Below, in pieces: positions 11,723-21,684 of a DNA stretch of 64,000 nucleotides (the first letter of the stretch is position 1; the number at the start of each line of letters is the position of its first letter). The position numbers were made by a program, and so were the translations under genes. Origin of the DNA: Syncephalis fuscata (lineage: Eukaryota; Zoopagomycota; Zoopagomycetes; Zoopagales; Piptocephalidaceae); assembly GCA_025786725.1 (NCBI GenBank), contig JAHLTZ010000001.1, positions 682,001 through 746,000 on the forward strand. Direction: 5' to 3'. Below the pieces are notes generated by a model. It worked only from the letters and a program-made list of their open reading frames with translations. It did no database searches and had not been told where the DNA came from.

Positions 11723-13707
11723 TTAGGCACGCGATGGCTGCACCATAAATTTCTTCCCTCTTGGATATGTTGTGGCTTGATAAACAGGCCTCATATCATT
11801 CTTAGGCGATGCGACAAAATTAAAATGACGCACTACTCAGCAATTGTCAAACGAAGTTCCATCCAGGCCAAACTAATCAATATATTATTAATGTATAGCT
11901 TGTGTAATTTGCTCATATTACTTACTTGCGACCAAGACAGGCGCGAGGGCCAACAGAGAATGGTGCAAAATGTTGCTTCATTACAGCCAGCTGCCCAGGC
12001 GACGCATCAAGCCAGCGTTCGGACGAAATACGTGTGGTTCAGGGAAAACATTGTCATTCATTTGCATAACGCCAATGGACACCATCACTGTAGTCTATAT
12101 TGTGATATGTAAGTATGTAAAGTGTTATAACTAATCATTGGCTTACACCGCCAGGAACAAAGTAGCCATCTAACGTAGCACCTCTGTCAGGGATAATGCG
12201 TGGGAAGCCATGCGGAGCAATAGGCTGGATGCGCATCGATTCGTGAAGTACGGCATCCAAGTAGGTCATAGTCAAAACGTCTTTATATGCAATACGCGTA
12301 CTAGAGTCAGGATATACACTTTTGACTTCATCGACAAGTCGTTTGTAGCACTCGGGATTCTCAAGCAAATAATACATGGTCCTAAGTAAATATGTTAAAC
12401 TAATCAAGCGAATAAATAATTGAAGCTTACCATGTAAGAGTAAGCCCAGTAGTATCTGTACCAGCAATCCTAAACATTGATACCATTAAATAAATATAAA
12501 GTTAAAATGCTTATGTCTTACATCAATATAATTACTTCAGACATAATGCTTTCATCTGAAAGTGTAGCGCCGGTTTCAGCATCAACGGCTTCAATTAACT
12601 GTTGCAATGTATCTTTTCTTCCGCTATCGCCCATTTGTCTTCTTTTTTCAATAGCCTCCATTGCGTACTAGATAATATTCATATCGATAAATAAATATAA
12701 ATATAAAGCGTGTAAACTCACACTGTCAAATGCTTTAATATCTCTTTCTAATTTAGGTACTAGCTTTACGCTAAAAAATCTGCCAAAAATGATTTTCTAG
12801 TTTTGTTTAGTACACAATAATAAATAATAAACACATACACACCAATAAAACAAATGAGTTTGTACTATTTATCCATTGGATAATCGGATGGTGCTCTTTT
12901 TTCTCTTCAAGAAGTCCAAAGGTTTTGCCAAATCCTACTTCACCAATGATATCCTACAGACACAATAAGTAATTACCAAAAATAAAATTACAATTACTTA
13001 CAAAAGTCATATTTTTAAATAAATTCATTAAATCAACGGTGTTTCCTGCATCTGCATGTTTCCGAATGCGTTCTACAAGGCGAGCAAGACCCATATCATG
13101 AATCAATGGTTCTAGATCGTTAAGCGCATTGGGCGTATAAGCTGGCATCATCAATCGTTTCTAGTGGTAAAATTAACCAAATTGCAATAAATAAAACAAT
13201 ATCTTACTTGAATTCGATGATGATTGACGTCCCTCGTACTGAATATGTTTGGATGCCCAAGACGAGTAGTATCATATTCGTTACCTTTAATATACTGATG
13301 CGAGCCATTGACCTTTCGGATTGATGCAGCACTTGCCAACCAAATAGTGCCGGTGCCTATCCGTCAGATTAGAGTTGGCTAAGATTGTTTATGTTACATT
13401 ATAGTGCTACTTACCCACGCGTACAATGGGTCCATAGCGTTTGTGGATATCTGAAACATACGCTCGCTCTAGCTTATAAAGCTGTGTTATATCGAAACCT
13501 AGCACACCCAGAGCGGATGGACGTGGACCGGGTATCTTTGACAATGGGCTTATATATTCCTGCTCAATCAACTGTACAAATATTAGCAATAGTCAATTGT
13601 CACTGATAAATGATATCTACCTTGTAAATAACATAGCCTGCACCTGCTATACCTAAGGTCTGAAGCCATGAAATATTATCGAGTAGCGGTTGTAGTGTTG
13701 AAGACAT
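11723..13707 (-). CDS. Cytochrome P450 monooxygenase
   Basis: Eleven exons by eye. The first encodes a short N-terminal anchor-like segment ([17 protein letters not shown]), followed by a proline-rich hinge (PGPRPSALG) expected of an ER-bound P450. Hallmarks: I-helix [12 protein letters not shown] near 12460, K-helix ESMR near 12235, the PERW region near 12030, and the heme-binding loop [14 protein letters not shown] near 11960 with the cysteine ligand. The protein ends QPSRA at 11723. Two single-base losses break the frame: before ERW near 12030, and in the last exon near 11810. The family cannot be narrowed from sequence alone; the heme loop and overall length look like an ordinary fungal or animal-type microsomal enzyme. 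Substrate unknown. Confidence 0.9.
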
Positions 13708-14728
13708 GGCGTCCTACAAGTATGTAGTGCAGTATAGCAGCAGTAGGTTGAATGGTATAAAAAAAGAGCGTTGCTGAACGTATGTATAGCCGAAATGGTT
13801 GGTTTACCAGCCGTACTTAGGATTAGACCATATTTATATTCCTATAAACACTCGTTCTCTATGACGTAAGCTATAAACTTGTTTTTATACCGAAATGCCG
13901 AACTATGCATTAATATGAAACATCCATTTTAGACCCAACAATCTACGAAACTGGCAATGAAAAGATTAGGCTTATTATATGTAGATAATAAGTAAACAAA
14001 TACTATTTAACTCTCTTGTTCACCATACAATCATAAGCATTTAACAAAAATCAATATTGTGTACTTTATTTAAAATATATGTTTATTAATAGATTGACTC
14101 TATTATTCATATTAAATATACGGCTAATCATGTTTATTCCTTTGATTTGAATTATTAACTACGTTGTTTATGCATTAAAAGTCCGGTGTTATCTCTCTAA
14201 TGACTATTCATGTGCGCGGCAGCAAATTATTTATTTTTATTACTGTTAACTTATTATTATATAACATCAAAACAACCATTATCAATGTCAAATAAACTTA
14301 ACTTCACATATAACTCAAATCAGTATATTTATAACAAAGTGCAACTGTATAGATTTTGACAATAGGCTAAAGCAAATTCGAGTAAGAAAAAATGATCTTT
14401 ATTATTAATTGGGCGACAGTATTAAGTATCTCTAATATTGCTAAAGCTCTAATAAGAGCATAAACGTGTGCTGGGAAAGATTTAAGTATACTAATGCAAC
14501 AATTTAAATTAAAACTCCGCGTATTTAAGTAATTTACATATTTGTACCAATATACTAAGAATAATTAAACTAAAGCCAGTTTATATTTGTTTACATGCTA
14601 CTTCAATAAATGGCAAATTGTTTTAATTACTTAAACGAAACATTACATTTGGATATAAATATGATAACTAAAAATTATTAGCAAGCTATTTATTTATATA
14701 ATAACTAAAGTATCAAATGTTAATGCAA
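13708..14728. other. AT-rich intergenic region
   Basis: It holds the P450 promoter at its left edge and the 3' end of the first PB1 gene at its right edge. Nothing else was recognised. Confidence 0.5.
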
Positions 14729-16156
14729 TTATACAGAGCGAGTTTCAGCTTCAATCTCCTCGGTAGTGCCTTCATTGCGAACGACATTTGCTTGGGCCGC
14801 AGGAACTGCTTCTAGCACACTTTGTTTACTTGTGGATGCGCTTGAAGTGGCAGATTCATTGCGTGCTTTCTTACTGGTAGATGCCTCTGCATTGGTAGGA
14901 ATATGATACCCAAATGTACACAAAATAGTGTCTGGAGCTACATAAGCTGCTTTCTGAGTAGTAGGTGCATTTTCACATCTTGTTGCACGAGAACATTCAG
15001 ATGCGGCATCAAAGCGTCGTTTACATCCAGTAGAATAGGCTTGTTCGTAGTTGTGATATGGATAGCCTGTGGGGAAAGAATGTGGCTGCGATTGCATGTA
15101 ACCTACAAATGGATTACAAGCTGGTCGAAAGCTTCTTGGCGTATACACCGGTTGAGCTGGAAGACCGAAAAAATTGGCAAATGCTGCTTGTAAGTGTTGA
15201 TTTGGTTGCTGCCATCGACGCTGTTGTTCTTGCCACGCTTTCCATTGATTATACTGCTGCTGCTGCTGTCTTAAGAATTCTTGACGTTCCTGTTCACGCT
15301 TTTGTTGGAGCTTTTCTTCTTCTTCGCTGCTGCCTAGCTTAAGATTAAAGACTGCGCTTAGAACATCACTTAGCAATGCCTCTATTAGTGTTTCTTCTTC
15401 TTCTTCTTCTTCCTTCTCTTCTTCTTTGTCGGCTTCAGTTGTGTTTTCATTGCTAGACGATTTGGTCGTAGCATCATCTTCTTGATTGTTGATATCGGCA
15501 GTATTGAGGCTGTTGGCTAATGCTTCATTGATATCGTCGATTGATTGCTCTACATCAATAGTTGGTGCAATATTGATGTCAACGTTGCTTTCTACACTAG
15601 TGAATGGGTTGTAATCAACAACATTCTCTTCTTCGTCCACATTTTCGCTTGGTTGTTTGCCTTTGCTATCGGTAGCAATGTCAACTGAGTCTTTCCTGGC
15701 AGCTTCATCATCTGGCTCTGCTAAAACCCAAACTGCATCAGCGGTAGGGTCGACAGTGGCAGATGCTTCATTTGCTTGTTCTGAACTTGGCACCAATGCG
15801 GGTACTTTGCCGTCTTCAGCACTCATAGTAGCGATGGCTCAAATGAGGCTACAGAAGCAGCGCTGGAGTGATCTAGGCTGCTATTGTTTCAACTAGCCAG
15901 AATCTGACAGCTTTTTTATTGCCAGTTGTCACAGCTTGTTGAAGGGCCTCGTTTAATTCAATGTCCGTATTGAATATAACTTGGTCGCCATCGTCGTCCA
16001 CGTAAGAAAGCTGAATATCCTCAACGGCAGCAATCTTGGGAAACAGTGACTTGACATTGTGGCAAGTTCATTCCAAGTCACAGTGCCTGGGACGGTGAAG
16101 CGACGGGCAATTGGCCCTTGCAAAATCTTGACGGTAATAGCAGTGGACATTTTCAT
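14729..16156 (-). CDS. PB1-domain protein with acidic and Gln-rich tail
   Basis: The N-terminal about 90 residues form a PB1 domain: basic first strand (STAITVKILQGPIARRFTVP), then DIQLSYVDDDGDQVIFNTD, the acidic OPCA motif, then IELNEAL. PB1 domains pair head-to-tail through such basic and acidic faces, as in p62, NBR1 and Cdc24. A Ser/Ala linker follows, then an acidic region with an E-run near 15400, a Gln-rich stretch near 15260, and a tail rich in aromatic residues and Ser/Thr. One base seems missing near 16070, inside PB1, and at least one more near 15830-15870 where the PB1 part joins the tail. The tail could instead be a separate protein starting at 15824-15826. The next gene upstream is a paralogue, suggesting a local duplication. 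Function unknown. Confidence 0.65.
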
Positions 16157-16751
16157 GTTATCAAAAAAGAGTAGCTGAAATTGGGAATAAATGTTGCTTA
16201 TTGAATTGAGATGCTGAATTGAATATTATCGCCTACACATTACAGCTATTTATACACCAATTGAATATATTGTGATTCATATTGCTACAGCATTTTAGAA
16301 GTTAATGGAATATTGTTGCTTTACTCCACAATCACTTTACTAAGCATTTCCTAATTAGGAAGTGACAATAATTAATAAGCAAATCGGATTTTTCCACCAT
16401 ATTCTAGACTTTGCTAGAACTTTTCAACCAAACCACCTTGTTTTTCGAAACTATATTATAATTTTAGACAAGAGTACATTAAATGATATTCTATTAAACA
16501 TATATTTATTCAACTATTGAATTCATTAATAAATTATCAATTTAAAGATTACAGCAAATAAATAACTAAATTAAAAGACACAGTATAATAATTGAAAAAC
16601 ACAGCATTATAATTAAACACTTATGAATACACGCTTTTTTAAACTTAATGAACTATTTATTGGCATTTTATTTAATAGACTTGATCATCTATTAAAAAAT
16701 GCTATTTGTTAATGTTTATTGAGGAGATAATTGGTAATTGCAGCATGTGTG
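16157..16751. other. AT-rich intergenic region between the two PB1 genes
   Basis: Probable promoter of the shorter-tailed neighbour on the minus strand (start at 16156). No recognisable binding-site array was found. Confidence 0.45.
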
Positions 16752-17744
16752 CTAACAATGGCCACGGCCTCCTCTTCTACCTCCCATACCTCTTCCACGT
16801 CCTCTACCACCCCATGACCCTTCTGGTCTTCCATGATGAAGTGAAAAGCCACCATTAACATTTTCATCATCAGAATGCATATTGTCACTCATATGCATAT
16901 GGGAAGGACCATGGGTGGGGAAATGATGATGGCCATGCGCATGGCCGGGGAAGTGGTGATGATCATGACCAAAGAAATGATGATGACCATGAGCATGGCC
17001 AGGGAAGTGGCCACGACCACGACCACGATGATGGTGGTGATGGCCATGGAAATTAAATGGATGATGGCCATGGAAATGACCAAATGGTGGGTGTGGTGCA
17101 AATGGTGGATAAAAAGCACCACCACCAGGTCCACAAATCTCTTCATAATTTTGTAGATGTTCTGCTAGTTTTTTGTGCCATTTGTGGCGCTGTTGTTCTT
17201 GTTCTTGTTCATTTGTCTCAGTTTGTTCATTTTGACCTTTACCTTCAAAATCATTTTGATTATTCTCAGTATTCGTAATCAAAAAAAACTCTGAACTCTG
17301 TTGACCCTTTTTACCTGATTCTTTATCCTGCGATACATAGCAATCGCTGTAGTCATCTTGAGCAGAATGACCATTATCATTACCGTGCTGGTTTGCTCCA
17401 TTAAATTGAGTAAATACATTGTAGGCATGCCATGGATAATGCCATGGATATTGACAACGCCTATCATACGTATGAGCTTTTCCGCTCTTATTACCAACTA
17501 CAAAATAAAGCTTTTCGTCTTCGTATAAACGCTGCATAATTCTACGCAGCTCTGATTCAGAATCAAGTACTATTATAATATTATCACTATCTTTGTACGA
17601 TAGTTGAATATCTTTAGTAGCACCAGCCTCAGGAAACACTTGTAGAATCTTATTGACCAAATCAATCCAGTTTATTTCGTAGTCAATGTAGAGCAGTCGT
17701 CCGGTTGCTCCGTACATAACCTTGAATGGGACCTCGCAGACCAT
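16752..17744 (-). CDS. PB1-domain protein with His-rich and RGG tail
   Basis: An uninterrupted 330-residue ORF. The N-terminal about 85 residues form a PB1 domain aligned with the neighbouring gene: FKVMYGATGRLLYID, then DIQLSYKDSDNIIIVLDSES, then ELRRIMQRLY. A polar, Gln/Glu-rich middle follows, and then a striking His/Gly/Pro/Phe repeat (HGHHHFFGHDHHHFPGHAHG) near 16960. The protein ends with an Arg/Gly block (WGGRGRGRGMGGRRGGRGHC). His-rich stretches can bind Zn or Cu, and RGG blocks bind RNA and favour condensates; both are inferences here. No signal peptide or intron is present. It sits 595 bp upstream of the paralogue and in the same direction. Confidence 0.75.
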   Translation of the reverse strand: MVCEVPFKVMYGATGRLLYIDYEINWIDLVNKILQVFPEAGATKDIQLSYKDSDNIIIVLDSESELRRIMQRLYEDEKLYFVVGNKSGKAHTYDRRCQYPWHYPWHAYNVFTQFNGANQHGNDNGHSAQDDYSDCYVSQDKESGKKGQQSSEFFLITNTENNQNDFEGKGQNEQTETNEQEQEQQRHKWHKKLAEHLQNYEEICGPGGGAFYPPFAPHPPFGHFHGHHPFNFHGHHHHHRGRGRGHFPGHAHGHHHFFGHDHHHFPGHAHGHHHFPTHGPSHMHMSDNMHSDDENVNGGFSLHHGRPEGSWGGRGRGRGMGGRRGGRGHC

Positions 17745-17886
17745 GTTGCAGAAAGTAAAAGTTGAAGAAAATAAAAAAGTGGAGTAGTGAGTATAATGCT
17801 TTTTAGTTCCAGCTATGGTTGGTATGTATTTATACTAATAAGCAAGACATTAGATAGCAGCGACACGGATAAATAAGCTCCATTAT

Positions 17887-17997
17887 GTCCGTGTGACTCA
17901 GTTATATTCAAATTGGAACAAGAATATAATTCGGTATTACTATATTTAGATTTGTGTCTTGTGTTGCATTTTTATTGTGCATACAATACAGAAATAT
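17887..17997. repeat. Diverged direct repeat, copy 1
   Basis: Starts TGTCCGTGTGACTCAGTTAT. It aligns without large gaps to 18199-18309, 312 bp downstream, through the shared TATATTTAGAT core. Confidence 0.7.
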
Positions 17998-18198
17998 TAT
18001 TGATGTGAATAAGCATTGCGTATTGTACGTATCGTATGTACCTGAATTACCACACCGTATTTAATTAACAAAATATTAAATTGCTGTTGCTATAACTAGC
18101 TTTAATTCTTGATTATAAAATAAGTTGATACTATTAACATGGAAGGTTATTGTAGAATCAATAACGAATCAACTTGGCTGCATTACTGTAAATGAAAT

Positions 18199-18309
18199 GC
18201 TTGTCTGCATGACTCATTTATATTCATATTGAAGCACAAACATCACTTGGTATAGCTATATTTAGATATACGTCTTGTATATTTTATTACGAATACAACA
18301 CAAAACAGT
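18199..18309. repeat. Diverged direct repeat, copy 2
   Basis: Starts TGCTTGTCTGCATGACTCAT and is the partner of 17887-17997. It carries no open frame of note. Confidence 0.7.
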
Positions 18310-19258
18310 AAGTGCCATCGGAATTGAATCTTTGCCGATTGAAATTCCCATCACACATCCGGTCAATCGGTGATAATAAACCGAGCAGATGTCTGATCAT
18401 AGAAATAATTATATGAGCAATGACAATGTAAATCGATATGGCTATAGTAATCAGAAACACTAGCGCTATTATTATTATTGTTGTTGTTGTTGTTATATTT
18501 ATTGAGCAACTATTATATATTATTACTTTGTTAACTAGATGAATCTTATATTACATCCAATTAATACTTTTTATTCACTTATGAGAATAATTTTATTGCT
18601 AAGGTTACGCTGATGTACTCAAAAATTATGGCTTTGACGACAGGTGAGAAAAGACGTTACTTATCACATGGATATGAAGCAATGGCACTAAATTAATTAA
18701 CAAGCTGTTAAATTAGTGTTAAAATAACGGTACTGTAATAAATAAATAAAAGATTGAATAATTGCTATAATAATTAACTTTACTATTTAATAAATCGATT
18801 GCAGCTAATACCACGGAACTGTTTGTAAAATTAACGATAGACCAACATTTCAACACAATTAGCCTAAATGTATCGTAATAAATAGACGTTAACTGTTGTA
18901 GATGAGTTTTAAGTTAATTCGATAACTAGTTTTTTTCATATTATTTCAACACAAGTTTATTAATTACTAAATTGTAGTGTTATTTTCTAAACTGTACCAA
19001 TTGGTTAGTTATAGTAACTAATTACATTAAAGCATAAACATTAAATCATATTATTTGTAATGAATAGTGTGTATTGTAAGTAATGTAAAATAAAAAAGAC
19101 GCAGCATTAGCGCAATGATTTAGTAATAAATTATGCGCTTCAAGGTAAAACAAACTAAAGTACAGCAACGCAGCCATGTAACTATGCAACTAGAATCAAC
19201 CAACCATGTCTATTCAACAAAACTAGAATTGATGTCTAGATTATAATGCAAAATATCA

Positions 19259-20260
19259 CTATAATGGCGAATTATCTCGTCTAAAGCGCACCTTTTTAGT
19301 TGTCGGTGGGCGATGGCCATGGTGTTGCTGCTGATGGTGTTGATGTTGATGTGATTCTTGCTGTTGCTGTTGTTGTTGTAAATGATGCTGTTGCTGTTGT
19401 TGGTGCTGCTGATGCTGTCCATACTGACTATTATTATTAATAGAAATTTGTGGTGGTGGTAAGTTAATTGCATTATTGTTATGTCCATGAAGATTAAACA
19501 TATTTCCTGTATGTGCTGTGCCATTATTGGCCGGGTTGTAAGTTGTCGAATTGAGCGATGACATTGAATTTGACAATGGCCCAGTATGACTTTCAAAGTC
19601 GGACATATCTACGTCGCGGCCAAGAAAGCTCATTTCATTTGGTGGATGACGGCGTTTAAACGGCACAGTCATTGTGGATGGTGTACCGTTATTGACAAGT
19701 ATTGAAGCGTGATTTGATGTTAACGTTGTGCCAGCAGTGGCAGTGGAAGCCAGAGGTGGTGGGACAAATTGGAATGGATGTGTTGTTGTATCTACACCAC
19801 CAAATATGACACCACCCAATGACGCATGATTAGTGGAGTTTAGTGTGCCATGAGCATTCTGTACGTTCACTGGATGGCCATTAGTACTGACCGAGGAGGA
19901 AGCCACATCATTATTAGTAGTAGCAGAGGCAGTAGCAGATGGTGGTGGTGGTGACTTTTCCGTCTCTACCATAAGCTCTGCATGCTTAGCCTGGGCATAA
20001 TTAACAAGATCATCGGCTGGGATGGATGCGGCGCCCAAGCCTACTTCACGCTGCTGTACGTGAGGATGTCCTGCTAAAAAATCCAAAAGATCCTGTAGAC
20101 ATTGTTCGTAGCCTTGTCGATAGGCAAATCGTTGTGTACGTTGTGCATCTTTATAAAGCTGCGTGACCGAACGAGCTGCAGTACGAAACGACGAGAGCAA
20201 TGACTGCTCCAATGACGCCAGTTCGCTCTGGTTCCGATCAAGATCCTGGCCTGGCTCCAT
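19259..20260 (-). CDS. HAPSTR1 / C16orf72-like protein with polyQ/H tail
   Basis: Intronless, about 333 residues from the ATG at 20258-20260. The N-terminal 80 residues are helical and conserved in character: LEQSLLSSFRTAARSVTQLY, KDAQRTQRFAYRQGYEQCLQ and DLLDFL. This resembles the C16orf72/HAPSTR1 family (DUF4588), a stress-response partner of the HUWE1 ubiquitin ligase in animals. The rest is low complexity: Ser/Thr/Asn-rich, a motif MSFLGRDVDMSDFES, then a Gln/His tract near 19330-19420 and a basic end (RPPTTKKVRFRRDNSPL) that could be a nuclear signal. The family call rests on one short region, so it is tentative. An unrelated fungal nuclear protein is the alternative. Confidence 0.5.
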   Translation of the reverse strand: MEPGQDLDRNQSELASLEQSLLSSFRTAARSVTQLYKDAQRTQRFAYRQGYEQCLQDLLDFLAGHPHVQQREVGLGAASIPADDLVNYAQAKHAELMVETEKSPPPPSATASATTNNDVASSSVSTNGHPVNVQNAHGTLNSTNHASLGGVIFGGVDTTTHPFQFVPPPLASTATAGTTLTSNHASILVNNGTPSTMTVPFKRRHPPNEMSFLGRDVDMSDFESHTGPLSNSMSSLNSTTYNPANNGTAHTGNMFNLHGHNNNAINLPPPQISINNNSQYGQHQQHQQQQQHHLQQQQQQQESHQHQHHQQQHHGHRPPTTKKVRFRRDNSPL

Positions 20261-21684
20261 GATCAAGAACTATAATAGGTGGTGGTGGTGGTGATAGACG
20301 TAAAAGTACCAAACTACCAATGCCAGTGATCCTTTCTAGCTCTTAAAATAACAGGTTAGGCCAATTGATAAGCGATAGTAGAAGGAAGACGAGAAGAAAA
20401 TAAGAGCGAGAAATACGCAGGTACAGGCCCTAGATGAGTGGCTATGGTAAAGAGTGACAACTAGTTAAGATGAAGAGAGAGAGAGAAAGCTGCTGTTGTG
20501 CTGTTGCTATTGTTGGGTGAGAGTAGTGTTGTGTAGTGCTATGCAGCTCAGTCTTAAAGTAAGGGGCTGATAACAAGAAAGAAAGAAAAACTTTTACATT
20601 AATAGATAGTTAACATTAACGATTTACGACCAGTATTGAAATATGGCAATGATAGAGTGAAATTTGCTTTGTTTTTGCAGTGTCGATAGAGGAAAGTGTC
20701 AACTGAGTTGTTGTTATATTGAGAGTGGCAAAGAGAGAGAAAATGAGAAAGTAAGATTTGGTTTTATTGTACTTTGACTCGCACATCTGTCCCCAAAGTA
20801 AAATTCGTTCCAGAGTCATGTTGTTATGCACAACATAGTTATATTACTTCCTATTAAGATGTTGTTAATAAATTGATTTCAATAAACAATGTAACATACT
20901 ATTGCTTTCTTTGCAACATCTGAGGCTGATTGTTGTTGTTGTTGGTCATGCGTAGAAAGATTGATTGAATATTAATAGAAGCCATATGATTGCGATTCCA
21001 TATCGTTCTTCATCACTTCTGTTGCTTGTTTGTCATACTGTACATCAAACTGCTATATAATCTATTTCTTTTCTATTTTGTTTCTGTTTACTTGAACCAC
21101 ATTTGCATATTGTAACGATTATATTTAATAATTGCAATTATTTAATTAACACTTCTTACTTTTAATAAGATCATAAAAATTATGTATGCATGGTCACAAA
21201 TGTACTAGTTGCATAGATAGATTACACGATTTATTAAACACTATTTTATAGTGATGTCCATCATGGTTATCATTGCATTGCCATAAAGTTAATAGATTGA
21301 TTTAAACTCTAGTTCTCTGTATTACTTGACAACCATTGTATTTGATGGATAAAATAAAAAATAGGCTATACCAATATCCGTTATTATTAACCGTAATAGC
21401 AGCAAATAATGGTTGTAATTGAGGGCGTGTTACTTGAATGTCATTCTACATATCATATGCACCACTAAGTAACAAAAGTGTAGGCTACATAGCCTAACAT
21501 CCGATCTACATAGTTACATGGTTTCTTTTAGTGCATTATTTCTTTTAATCGAATTTTTACTATTATTCTACATAACGTATGTATACACGCTGCACACCAG
21601 TATTTACACTTTTATAGCCTTTGTAAAAAGACTATAAGCAATACTGATTACAGCATTCAGACTTAGAGCACTTGTACCAGTAAC
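20261..21684. other. Divergent intergenic region
   Basis: Between the HAPSTR1-like gene and the phosphatase gene, so it should hold both promoters. It contains a GGT triplet run at 20279-20291, a GA microsatellite near 20471-20487 and the decayed repeat copy at 20880-21050. No other gene was recognised. Confidence 0.5.
20880..21050. repeat. Dispersed repeat, copy 2 (decayed gene 3' end)
   Basis: Matches 9574-9735. On the minus strand it still encodes MESQS, but an extra T right after this shifts the frame. Beyond it, ASINIQSIF, an Asn run and QPQM align codon by codon with copy 1. Similarity continues weakly toward 21110. Confidence 0.75.

Larger units (their letters stand above)
17745..19258. 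other. Intergenic region with a diverged internal duplication
   Basis: No gene was recognised in these 1.5 kb. The left part should contain the promoter of the His-rich PB1 gene. The stretch 17887-17997 is repeated, with about a quarter of positions changed, at 18199-18309. Confidence 0.5.

Noticed and set aside
16400-16440. Heat-shock-like elements (TTCTAGA, GAACTTTTC) before the PB1 gene
   Set aside because: The half-sites are not correctly spaced for three contiguous nGAAn units; chance matches in AT-rich DNA are likely.
16875-17156. Open frames opposite the His-rich PB1 tail (Met/Thr-rich)
   Set aside because: They are the complement of a GAT/CAT-rich repeat and have no domain or start context of their own.
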